DNA of 64,000 nucleotides from JAICKM01 sp050998805. GTDB lineage: Bacteria > Chloroflexota > Chloroflexia > QHBQ01 > JAICKM01. The position numbers were made by a program, and so were the translations under genes. Where the stretch lies: contig JBPCPV010000056.1 in assembly GCA_050998805.1 (NCBI GenBank), forward strand, positions 31,141-95,140, given 5' to 3'. This document shows, one piece after another, positions 7,517 to 14,565 of this stretch (positions are counted from its first letter, which is position 1; each line of letters opens with the position of its first letter). The notes under the pieces were generated by a model. The model did not search any database. It had not been told where the DNA came from and worked only from the letters and a program-made list of their open reading frames with translations.

Positions 7517-8917
7517 CTACCACCAGAAGCCTCCCCCGTCGGGCGGAGGCTGGGGCTGGGGCGTCGGCTCGGCGCGGCGCTCCTCCACGTAGGCCCTTAG
7601 CCATTCCTGTATATCGCGGTCCCATTGCACTTGTTCCTGCTCGCGCTGGGCTTCGATCCGCGTCATTACCTCGCGGTGGACATCGAACGGGTGGGGCACG
7701 CCCTCGAAGATAAACTCGGTGGCTTCCCCAGGGGTCTCTATCACGATATTCCCGAAGCCGAGGAGCTTCGGCAACACCCCGTCCACGGTAACGGTCGCGT
7801 CCACCACGCGGCGGATCTCGGTCTGCTTCACGGTCTCCTGGAGACCGAAAGGCAGGGTATCCACGCTCATTAGCTGGTCTTTGGTGACGATGTACTGGTC
7901 GTTGCGCCAGTTTTCCCACTGCCAGGCCAGGAAGGGCAGGAGTATGAGGTAGACCGGTATCCTGAGCGCCGACAGCACGTTGAGCACCGGGTTGTTGTCG
8001 CCGACGCCGAGGATGTTGCCGGCGGCAGCGACGACTAGGTTGGCTAGCTCGAAGGCGATCAGCAGGCCGAGCGGCTTGAGCAGGTCGAGGAGCAGGAACC
8101 ACCAGTGCTTGTGCCAGATAATCTGGACACCTTCGCACCAGGGCTTGCGGGGTATGAGCCGGTTGAGTATGTTGTACCCCTCGGGGCCGGCGGTGGTCGG
8201 CACCTGCACCCGCCGGGGCTGACTCGGCAGTTCCTTGCCCTGGAGTATGCTCTGGACCACTTCCCGGCGGTACTGCGCGCGGGGCTGCTGGCCGGCCTCG
8301 CTCACCCCTCTCTGCAAATCCATGATGATCTGCTGCGCGGCGTCCGCGTCCACCTCGCGCATGTCGTGGAAGTCCACTTGGCCGAGGCCGGCGGTGTCGA
8401 TCACCAACTCGCCTACCTGGAGGAGCTTCTTCACCAATTGGTTCAGAGCGGCGTGACGGGTCGTCACGTTCTGGATCTTGCCCATCGGCACCTCGCGGAG
8501 CACGGTTCTAATCCCGGGCGTCTCGATGTTCAAGATGATCCGCCGGTCGCTGATCAGCAAGTAATCGGCGCGCCAGTCGAGGTAAATGTAGACAAGCCAG
8601 CCAGCGATGAACAACACGGCAGCGAAAAACAGCAGGCTGCCGACCGAGAGTAGCGCAGCGTTCTCAACGTTGGGGTTGCCGACGGTCATCGAGTTCACAA
8701 AAAGTGTGATGATCAGCACGACGGCAAACGCCGCAGCCGGGTATATCAGGCCGCGTAAAAAGACTATTGGGTGCGGATGGTACAGCCCGTATATCTCTTC
8801 GTCGGGGAAAACGTGGCGGTTCTTGGGCCGGTGGGGCAGGGGCTTGACCTGCCCCGTATGGGTGTGCGGAGCGCCGTGTTTGTGCAGAACATCGGGTTGT
8901 GAGGAGCCGTGTGCCAT
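7517..8917 (-). CDS. Bacterial PH-domain (DUF304/YdbS-like) membrane protein
   Basis: 466 residues. There are two similar halves. Each has a pair of hydrophobic segments ('GLIYPAAAFAVVLIITLFV', then 'LLFFAAVLFIAGWLVYIYLD' in the first) followed by a bPH2-like domain. The first reads 'DYLLISDRRIILNIETPG' with 'VPMGKIQNVTTRHAALNQL'; the second reads 'YIVTKDQLMSVDTLPFG' with 'TEIRRVVDATVTVDGVLPKL'. The two DUF304 domains are characteristic of YdbS/YdbT proteins. The ATG is preceded by GGAGG. It is the first gene of the minus-strand exporter operon and ends only 33 bases or less before the next start. Confidence 0.88.
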   Translation of the reverse strand: MAHGSSQPDVLHKHGAPHTHTGQVKPLPHRPKNRHVFPDEEIYGLYHPHPIVFLRGLIYPAAAFAVVLIITLFVNSMTVGNPNVENAALLSVGSLLFFAAVLFIAGWLVYIYLDWRADYLLISDRRIILNIETPGIRTVLREVPMGKIQNVTTRHAALNQLVKKLLQVGELVIDTAGLGQVDFHDMREVDADAAQQIIMDLQRGVSEAGQQPRAQYRREVVQSILQGKELPSQPRRVQVPTTAGPEGYNILNRLIPRKPWCEGVQIIWHKHWWFLLLDLLKPLGLLIAFELANLVVAAAGNILGVGDNNPVLNVLSALRIPVYLILLPFLAWQWENWRNDQYIVTKDQLMSVDTLPFGLQETVKQTEIRRVVDATVTVDGVLPKLLGFGNIVIETPGEATEFIFEGVPHPFDVHREVMTRIEAQREQEQVQWDRDIQEWLRAYVEERRAEPTPQPQPPPDGGGFWW

Positions 8918-9325
8918 GCCGTGGCCTCCGTTGGGTAGCTGTGAGCTATCAGCTATCAGCTTTCAGCTAATGCTGTATATATCATCTTACTATACGGGGT
9001 ATGGGCGCGTCAATGGCCGGAGGCGGCCGCCGTCCACGATGTCTCACACCCGCCAAATTCTTGCTCCGTAGGCAACAGGGCCTGGTTAAGGTAATCGAGC
9101 GCAGAGCGACTCTCCCACAGACGACCCCTTGCTTCAAGCACCCACTCATTCGTATATTCGTGGCCCGCATTCGTGGACGGCATCCGCCCCAAAACCCGTC
9201 CGCACTCCGCACTCCGCACTCCGCACTCCGCACTCCGCACTCCGCACTCCGCACTCCGCACTCGCGCCCGGTGGTAAGGCTGGTGCGCGTTTGCTATAAT
9301 AGCCGTGGGGAGGAAACTTGATCAG
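8918..9325. other. Divergent intergenic region packed with repeats and one promoter
   Basis: No gene is seen. It contains CAGCTAT-type heptamers (8936-8970), one copy of the 'AGCGACTCTCCCACAGACGA' element (about 9093-9131) and nine perfect tandem CGCACTC heptamers (9201-9263). A TATAAT at 9295-9300 lies 26 bases before the acyltransferase ATG. Open frames crossing the heptamers are repeat artefacts. Confidence 0.75.
9201..9263. repeat. Nine perfect CGCACTC heptamers
   Basis: 63 bases equal exactly nine uninterrupted copies of CGCACTC (equivalent to GCGGAGT on the other strand). This is the longest perfect heptamer array in the window. It lies about 30 bases upstream of the acyltransferase operon's -10 box, where copy-number change could alter the promoter. 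Confidence 0.95.
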
Positions 9326-10231
9326 ATGATGCGTCTGTTGTTGATCACGCGGTGGATCGTGGAGCGGCTGCCGGTGCTGGTGGGTAACTGGCTTGCGGAT
9401 CGGTGCGGGGAGCTTGCGTGGGCTGTCTCTCGGCGGTCGCGCTGCGCTGCGCGCAGCAATATGCGTCATGTGTTGGGGCCGCAGGCCGGCGAACGGCAGA
9501 TCGGGCGTGCCGTGCGGCGCGTCTTCCGCTATGCGGCCCGCAACTACTTCGACCTGCTGCGGGTGAACCGCCTCAGCGATGAGCAGCTCGACAAGATGGT
9601 GGACTTTGACGAGGAGAGCCTAGAGAGGGTGCGGCTGCTGGCCGCCGAGGGCAAAGGTGTGATGCTCGCGTCGGCGCATTGGGGCGCGTTCGACATGGTG
9701 ACCCAGGTGCTGATGCGGCGCGGCCTCTCTATCATGTTCCTGGTGGCGCGCTTCCGCCCTCCGGCCCTCGCCGAGTTCCTCACCGATATGCGCGCTGGGC
9801 GCGGGGCCGAACTGGTGCTGATAGACGACGGGTTGGTGACCCTTAAGCGTGCGATGCAGGCGTTGCGCGGCGGGCGGCTCGTCGGCATCATGCCCGACCG
9901 CAACGTGGACCGCACCGGCATCACGATCCCCTTCTTCGGCGACGATACGGTGGTCGGCACGGGTCTCGCCAAGATGGCGCTGCGCGGGCACAGCCCGATT
10001 GTGCCCGGCTTTTGCAGGCGGGTGGCGCGCAATCACTATAGGGTCTACTTCACCGAGCCTATCTATCCACCGGCGGAGGGCGACGAAGACTTCAAGGTGA
10101 GGGAGATCACCCGCGCCGTCTTCGCGGTAATCGAACAACAGATCGCGCGGTCGCCGGAGCAATGGACGCTGTTGCAACCGGTCTGGCCCGACGCGCCCTG
10201 TCCACCCGACCCCGGCCTCGCGCCGGCGTAG
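9326..10231 (+). CDS. Lysophospholipid/PIM-type acyltransferase (LpxL/HtrB superfamily)
   Basis: 301 residues from ATG 9326, chosen because GGGGAGGAAA at 9307-9316 fits as its Shine-Dalgarno; GTG 9305 would overlap it. The catalytic HX4D motif is H118-WGAF-D123 ('SAHWGAFD'), with the downstream 'GGRLVGIMPDRNVDRTG' block typical of LpxL/PatA acyltransferases. The next gene is a CDP-alcohol phosphatidyltransferase. In Actinobacteria the same pair (phosphatidylinositol-phosphate synthase and PatA) makes mannosylated phosphatidylinositol, so a glycolipid or phospholipid acyl transfer at the inner membrane face is likely. The acceptor is not determined. Confidence 0.88.
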   Translation: MMRLLLITRWIVERLPVLVGNWLADRCGELAWAVSRRSRCAARSNMRHVLGPQAGERQIGRAVRRVFRYAARNYFDLLRVNRLSDEQLDKMVDFDEESLERVRLLAAEGKGVMLASAHWGAFDMVTQVLMRRGLSIMFLVARFRPPALAEFLTDMRAGRGAELVLIDDGLVTLKRAMQALRGGRLVGIMPDRNVDRTGITIPFFGDDTVVGTGLAKMALRGHSPIVPGFCRRVARNHYRVYFTEPIYPPAEGDEDFKVREITRAVFAVIEQQIARSPEQWTLLQPVWPDAPCPPDPGLAPA

Positions 10232-10242
10232 AGGCGACCACT

Positions 10243-10887
10243 ATGGCGAACCTGATCACCCTCGCTAGGCTCGTGCTGCTCTTTGCGACGGTCGGCCTGC
10301 TCTACCTCCACGAGACCTGGGCGGCGTTCGTGGCCGCCGCGCTCACGCTAGTTGTCTTCGTCAGCGACGCGCTCGACGGTTATGTGGCCCGCAAGCGTGG
10401 CCGCGCCGACACGGCGGGTGCCGTCTTCGACATAGCCGGAGACCGCGTGGTGGAGAACGTCTACTGGGTGGTCTGCGCCCACCTCGACCTCGTGCCGATC
10501 TGGGCACCCCTCGTGATGATCCTCCGCTCCTTCGCGGTGGACGCGGTGCGGACCCTCGCGCTCGCCGAGGGCAGGACGGCCTTCGGGGAAAAGACGATGA
10601 TGCAGTCGAGAGTCGGCATCTGGCTCTCTGCCTCGCGCCTAAACCGCGCGCTCTACGGCGGGGCGAAGGTTGTGACGTTCGTCTACCTGATCCTCGAATA
10701 TGCGCTCTTCCTCTGGGCAAAGCATGACCTGGCGCGCTTCGTGGGCTGGGACGCCAACTGGACGCTGATCATCGGCGTGGGCCAGCTTCTCGCGGGGTTC
10801 AGCGTCTTATATGGTCTGGCGCGAGGCGCGGTGGTTCTATACGATGCCCGCGGCTACTACATGCCTAAGCCGAAAGGAGCCGCGTAG
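10243..10887 (+). CDS. CDP-alcohol phosphatidyltransferase
   Basis: 214 residues from ATG 10243. An upstream in-frame extension overlaps the acyltransferase and lacks a start signal. The family signature D-x2-DG-x2-AR-x8-G-x3-D-x3-D is complete at D42 to D67 ('SDALDGYVARKRGRAD' onward). About five to six membrane helices are visible. The enzyme condenses a CDP-diacylglycerol with an alcohol such as inositol phosphate, glycerol phosphate or serine; the sequence alone does not say which. The position between an acyltransferase and a HAD phosphatase suggests a phosphatidylinositol- or phosphatidylglycerol-type lipid. Confidence 0.93.
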   Translation: MANLITLARLVLLFATVGLLYLHETWAAFVAAALTLVVFVSDALDGYVARKRGRADTAGAVFDIAGDRVVENVYWVVCAHLDLVPIWAPLVMILRSFAVDAVRTLALAEGRTAFGEKTMMQSRVGIWLSASRLNRALYGGAKVVTFVYLILEYALFLWAKHDLARFVGWDANWTLIIGVGQLLAGFSVLYGLARGAVVLYDARGYYMPKPKGAA

Positions 10888-10889
10888 CA

Positions 10890-11555
10890 GTGGCACCGCA
10901 GCCTGCCGTGATAGCAGCCGTCTTCGACGTTGACCGCACCCTGCTGCCGGGCACCACGACCGAGAGGCTATTCATCCGCTACCTGTTCGGCAAGCGGGTA
11001 CTCGGTTTGGGCACCCTCGCCCGCACGGCCGGCTACCTGCTGCGCGCCCTGCCCCGGATGAGCGCCCTCGAGGCTATCCGCCGCAACCGGGTCTACCTCG
11101 CGGGTCGCCCGGTCGCCCGCGTGAAGCCGATGGCCGTCCGCTGCTACGAGGAGGTCATCCGCCCACTGATGTCCGAGGCGGGGCGTGCCGCGGTCCGCGA
11201 GCACCGCGAGCAGGGCCACCTCACCGTGCTGCTCTCCGGTTCGCTCGACTTCCTGCTCGAACCCCTACAGCGCGACCTCGGCGCCGACCATCTGATCTCG
11301 ACCCACCTGGAGGAGGTCGGCGGGCGCTTCACCGGGCGGATCGAGGGCCTCTGGCCCTACGGCGACACCAAAGCCGTCCTCGTGCGCCACTTCGCCGAGG
11401 CACATGGCGTCCACCTCGCCGCCAGCTACGCCTACGCGGACCACCCCAGCGACGAGTCGGTGCTGGCCCTCGTCGGCAACCCCACCGTGATCAACCCGCG
11501 CCCGAAAATGCAACAGATCGCGGAGAGGCGGCGGTGGCCGACGAAGACGTTCTAA
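10890..11555 (+). CDS. HAD-IB family phosphatase
   Basis: 221 residues from GTG 10890, two bases after the upstream stop. HAD motif I is VFDVDRTLL (D13, D15), motif II is 'VLLSGSLDF', and motif III/IV lie in 'GDTKA' and 'YAYADHPSDESVL'. The arrangement matches the SerB-like IB subfamily with a helical cap after motif I. Such HADs are often encoded with phospholipid acyltransferases, so dephosphorylation of a lipid or sugar-phosphate intermediate is plausible. The final base composition is still GC-rich; the AT-rich island begins right after it. Confidence 0.85.
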   Translation: MAPQPAVIAAVFDVDRTLLPGTTTERLFIRYLFGKRVLGLGTLARTAGYLLRALPRMSALEAIRRNRVYLAGRPVARVKPMAVRCYEEVIRPLMSEAGRAAVREHREQGHLTVLLSGSLDFLLEPLQRDLGADHLISTHLEEVGGRFTGRIEGLWPYGDTKAVLVRHFAEAHGVHLAASYAYADHPSDESVLALVGNPTVINPRPKMQQIAERRRWPTKTF

Positions 11556-11602
11556 GCTCGCGACGAGGCGCTGAGTTGCTCACTATTCCCACAACATTCG
11601 GT

Positions 11603-11632
11603 TTGACAGAGTATTCGGTTTTGGGATATAAT
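11603..11632 (+). promoter_or_regulatory. Consensus promoter of the cytosine methyltransferase; leaderless
   Basis: TTGACA (11603-11608), an 18-base spacer and TATAAT (11627-11632). The start codon at 11639 lies six bases after the -10 box, so transcription should begin at or within a base or two of the A of ATG. Two ATTCGGTTT direct repeats (11596-11604, 11613-11621) flank the -35 box. Confidence 0.8.
11619..11629 (+). promoter_or_regulatory. Candidate controller-protein box at the methyltransferase promoter
   Basis: TTTTGGGATAT overlaps the -10 box. The identical 11-mer occurs upstream of the XRE controller gene (13826-13836, minus strand). A motif shared only by these two promoters suggests the operator of the controller. 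Inference. Confidence 0.5.
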
Positions 11633-11638
11633 GCCGCT

Positions 11639-12880
11639 ATGAAAAAGCCTACACTGGTGGATTTATTTTGCGGGGCCGGCGGTATGAGTCATGGGTTTGA
11701 GCAAGCTGGGTTTTCGGTCCTGGCAGGGGTTGATTCAGATAAGGACTCAATTGCCACCTTTAGGATGAACCATATCGGGAGTCGAGCAATCCAAGCTGAT
11801 TTAACAGAAATACGACCTGACAAGCTAGCTGATTTAATTAACATTCAACGAGGTTCCCTAGATTGTCTTGTTGGTGGACCCCCCTGCCAGGGATTCTCTC
11901 GGAATCGGGCGATTACCCACGAAAACGGCGAGTTTATTGATGACGAGCGGAATTATCTCTACCGGTATTTTTTGGAGTGCGTTGCATATTTTCAGCCAAA
12001 GGTAGTTGTTATAGAAAATGTCCCGGAAATACTGATCAGAAACAACAAGAGCTTCTACAGTGAGGTTTTTGAGCGGTTTGAGAATCTTAAATACCATGCT
12101 GAGGCTAGGGTTCTTAATGCCGCTGACTATGGTGTACCACAGCATCGCCGGAGAGCATTCATTCTAGCCGGCCGTGAAGGGCAGCCTGTTCCTTTTCCTG
12201 AGCCAACAACTTTACCTGGCCCACGGGCCGGTTATCGGACTCCTAACTCTCCGAAGTTTGTAGGAAGCGCGGCCTATGCACAGTCTATGTTTTCACATCT
12301 ACCGATTGGACCCACAGTATGGGAAGCTATCAGTGACTTGTATCGGCAATATAGCGACACAATTGACGGCAATTGCCAGTACGCAAGTGCGCCCGATTCA
12401 ACTTATCAAAAAGCACGGCGCAACGGCAATAGTGAAGTGGCAAATCACTTCCCATGGCGTCTAACAGAAACACAACTACGCCGGATCCAATTACTAGGGC
12501 AGGGACAAGGGTTATTGCATCTTCCCGAAGAGCTAAAGACTAAAAACGGGTATGGAAGTGCCTATCGCCGGTTACAAGCTGACGCTCAAGCGTTAACTAT
12601 TACCACCTGGATGTTTCACCCGGGTTCGGGAATGTTCACACATCCATATGAGGACCGGATAATAACAGTCCGAGAAGCAGCTCGTTTACAATCGTTCCAA
12701 GACAGCTTTGTATTCTCAGGGAAATATCACTCTATGTGTCGCCAAGTGGGGAACTCTGTGGCTCCACTCGTTGCGTTGAATATAGGGAAAGCGCTTTTGC
12801 CTCTGTTCGGATACTCCGTCGAAGGCAATTCTCTTCAGACAGCGGCTTGTTACGGAACAGTTACTCTACGATCCGAGTGA
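11639..12880 (+). CDS. DNA (cytosine-5) methyltransferase
   Basis: 413 residues from ATG 11639. C5-methyltransferase motifs are all present: I (DLFCGAGG, 8-15), IV with catalytic Cys83 (GGPPCQGFS), VI (ENVPE, 126-130), VIII (QHRRRAFI), IX ('TVREAARLQSFQD') and X ('QVGNSVAPLVALNIG'). The target-recognition region lies between VIII and IX. It is the modification half of a restriction-modification island with the convergent genes 12861-13798 and overlaps the endonuclease 3' end by 20 bases. The DNA is clearly AT-richer than the flanks, which indicates horizontal acquisition. Target sequence unknown. Confidence 0.96.
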   Translation: MKKPTLVDLFCGAGGMSHGFEQAGFSVLAGVDSDKDSIATFRMNHIGSRAIQADLTEIRPDKLADLINIQRGSLDCLVGGPPCQGFSRNRAITHENGEFIDDERNYLYRYFLECVAYFQPKVVVIENVPEILIRNNKSFYSEVFERFENLKYHAEARVLNAADYGVPQHRRRAFILAGREGQPVPFPEPTTLPGPRAGYRTPNSPKFVGSAAYAQSMFSHLPIGPTVWEAISDLYRQYSDTIDGNCQYASAPDSTYQKARRNGNSEVANHFPWRLTETQLRRIQLLGQGQGLLHLPEELKTKNGYGSAYRRLQADAQALTITTWMFHPGSGMFTHPYEDRIITVREAARLQSFQDSFVFSGKYHSMCRQVGNSVAPLVALNIGKALLPLFGYSVEGNSLQTAACYGTVTLRSE

Positions 12881-13565
12881 TACCTTCCCGTGTGAAGAAC
12901 GCGATCGTTTCCTCTAGATCGGCACGACGCCAATCAATATGGAATGGTTGCACAGTGGGCGATATGAGATAAACACCAAATAGCTGTGTACCGCTTCGAT
13001 ACCAGCGCAGCACAAGTGTGCCGTGCGCGTACCCCATCAGGCTATTTCTTGCGACGTTTGCCCAACGCCACTCCACTTCGTCTGGCTGGTAGAGGTGATA
13101 ACGCTGTTGGAAAAAGACGAAGTTACGCTGAATGGGATCTCGAATTAGGAACCCAGCGCGTAAATCATCCACGGATTGTGCTCGCGCGCTCGATTGACAG
13201 AATCCGTTAAAGTGGTGAAGGATACTTTCTCCAAGCGCAGTGAGAGGACTATCAAGAGAAAGAGACTTATCTTTAAGAATATCACAGCGTTGAATCACGA
13301 CCTCGAATGTTTCACCCGGTCGGACTCTCGAAGTGGCTACCTCGTGTGTTTTTAGGGACCAGCCGATGTTTCCACGTAACACATCAAACAGCAGTTTGCG
13401 AGTTTCGCGCCTGCCTGCGACAGCATTAGCGAACAGTTCCTCAAAGTATGCACCGGCAAGCGGGTAGGGTAGCGGGTATGCGTAATGAACCGCGAGCAAC
13501 TTAACTAGACGCTCATGTTCATGCGGGAGCAGATCAGCGGGGACAGGGGCATCTGCAAACATCAT
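12861..13565 (-). CDS. Putative type II restriction endonuclease
   Basis: 234 residues; no family recognised outright. The case is context plus motif. It is cotranscribed with an XRE controller (ATGA overlap 13562-13565) and convergent with a C5 methyltransferase, the usual layout of controlled type II systems. Residues 61-85 read 'FDVLRGNIGWSLKT' and then Glu85, giving S70-x-K72-x12-E85. This fits the variant PD-(D/E)XK active site known from the Cfr10I/Bse634I group (S-x-K-x12-E) with Asp61 as possible acidic partner. GWSLKT-like strings are common in type II endonucleases. Codon use is as AT-rich as its partners. Confidence 0.7.
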   Translation of the reverse strand: MMFADAPVPADLLPHEHERLVKLLAVHYAYPLPYPLAGAYFEELFANAVAGRRETRKLLFDVLRGNIGWSLKTHEVATSRVRPGETFEVVIQRCDILKDKSLSLDSPLTALGESILHHFNGFCQSSARAQSVDDLRAGFLIRDPIQRNFVFFQQRYHLYQPDEVEWRWANVARNSLMGYAHGTLVLRWYRSGTQLFGVYLISPTVQPFHIDWRRADLEETIAFFTREGITRIVE

Positions 13566-13798
13566 GCGGAGCGTACATCGAAAAAGCTAAGATCTTTGCC
13601 ATATAGTTCCGCAAGGACTGTGAGTTCTATAATATCGAGACGACGTTCTCCACTTTCACATTTAGAGATAAAGGATTGTGGCTTGCCAACCCGAATCGCA
13701 GCCTCAGCTTGGGAAAGCCTAGCTGCCTCCCTGGCTTCACGGAGCCGCTGTGACAAAATCTTGTATTCGGGGCCGTGTTTCTGCGCGAATAGGCTCAT
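13562..13798 (-). CDS. XRE-family controller (C) protein of the restriction-modification system
   Basis: 78 residues, one helix-turn-helix of the Cro/CI type ('RLSQAEAAIRVGKPQSFISK', then 'CESGERRLDIIELTVLAELY'). The size and position directly before the endonuclease gene match C proteins, which delay endonuclease expression until DNA is methylated. ATG 13798 lies only 8 bases from the divergent start at 13807. A weak -35/-10 (TTTGGG, TACATT) ending about 7 bases before ATG would make this a leaderless transcript, as is known for several C genes. Confidence 0.85.
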   Translation of the reverse strand: MSLFAQKHGPEYKILSQRLREAREAARLSQAEAAIRVGKPQSFISKCESGERRLDIIELTVLAELYGKDLSFFDVRSA

Positions 13799-13806
13799 GG
13801 ACTATA

Positions 13807-14565
13807 ATGTATATCAAGCCAGCCAATATCCCAAAAGAGGATAAGTGGAGAGAAATCCGTGGGGTTGCCCACAGGGGCGGCGCGGCCACGGCGCCGGAGA
13901 ATACGCTCGCCGCCTTCCGGGGTGCGCTGGCTGCCGGAGTCTTCGCCTGGGAGATGGATGTGCAGCTCACCGCGGACGGGGCGCTCGCCGTCTTCCACGA
14001 TGAGACACTCGACCGCACGACGGATGGCAGCGGGCCGCTTGCGGGGCGCACGCTCGCCGAGTTGAAGGCTCTAGACGCCGGGAGTTGGTTCGGTGCGCGC
14101 TGGGCAGGAGAACGCATCCCGACCCTTGAAGAGGTGATCGCCCTGGCGAAAACCGCGCCCGGCGGCGGGGCACGGCTGCTGATCGAGATCAAAAGCCCCC
14201 ACCTCTACCCAGGCATCGAACGCCGCCTGCTCGCGGCGCTGGCCCAGCAGGACTACGCCGGGCCAGCGATGATCATGTCGTTCGACGGCGCGTCGCTCGT
14301 CCGCATGCGGAAGCTGGCACCACACTTGCCGCTCTGCCGTCTGCTCGCCGGGGGCGCGCTCTTCCCCGGCAGGCCGGCCGCGAACGCCGAGGTGATCGGC
14401 CCGTCCTGGCAGGCGGCGGCGCTGAACCCGATGCTTATCTTCAGTGCCCACCGTGCCCAGCGTCTGGTATATGCCTGGACGGTCAACGACCGGCGCGCCG
14501 CCCTCTGGCTCCGTCTCTGCGGTGTAGACGCGATCATCAGCGACCGGCTCGACCTTCTGACGTAG
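13807..14565 (+). CDS. Glycerophosphodiester phosphodiesterase family protein
   Basis: 252 residues from ATG 13807. The GDPD active-site pattern is H22-RG, 'APENTLAAF' (E31, N32), E49-x-D51 and H64 ('AVFHDETLDRTTDG'). It cleaves glycerophosphodiesters to glycerol-3-phosphate and an alcohol. No signal peptide is seen, so it is probably cytoplasmic. The first ~18 codons are AT-rich island DNA and precede the conserved core, so the original start may have been lost or replaced when the island inserted. A TATAAT at 13803-13808 overlaps the chosen ATG, which makes the true start doubtful. It overlaps the convergent dehydrogenase gene by 29 bases. Confidence 0.88.
   Translation: MYIKPANIPKEDKWREIRGVAHRGGAATAPENTLAAFRGALAAGVFAWEMDVQLTADGALAVFHDETLDRTTDGSGPLAGRTLAELKALDAGSWFGARWAGERIPTLEEVIALAKTAPGGGARLLIEIKSPHLYPGIERRLLAALAQQDYAGPAMIMSFDGASLVRMRKLAPHLPLCRLLAGGALFPGRPAANAEVIGPSWQAAALNPMLIFSAHRAQRLVYAWTVNDRRAALWLRLCGVDAIISDRLDLLT
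13826..13836 (-). promoter_or_regulatory. Candidate controller-protein box upstream of the C gene
   Basis: On the minus strand this reads TTTTGGGATAT, identical to 11619-11629. It lies 28-38 bases before the controller ATG, where a -35 element would be expected. Confidence 0.45.

Noticed and set aside
5485..8138. 930-residue version of the exported membrane protein starting at 8138
   Set aside because: The first ~220 residues are antisense/alternate-frame Arg-rich shadow over the PH-domain gene; the signal peptide shows the real start is near 7472-7523.
9201..9263. CRISPR or tandem gene array at the CGCACTC repeats
   Set aside because: Uninterrupted 7-base units cannot be a CRISPR and do not form a plausible gene.
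13801..13816. Palindromic operator for the controller protein in the 8-base gap between divergent genes
   Set aside because: The inverted symmetry is poor when aligned base by base; the shared 11-mer at 13826-13836 is a better candidate.
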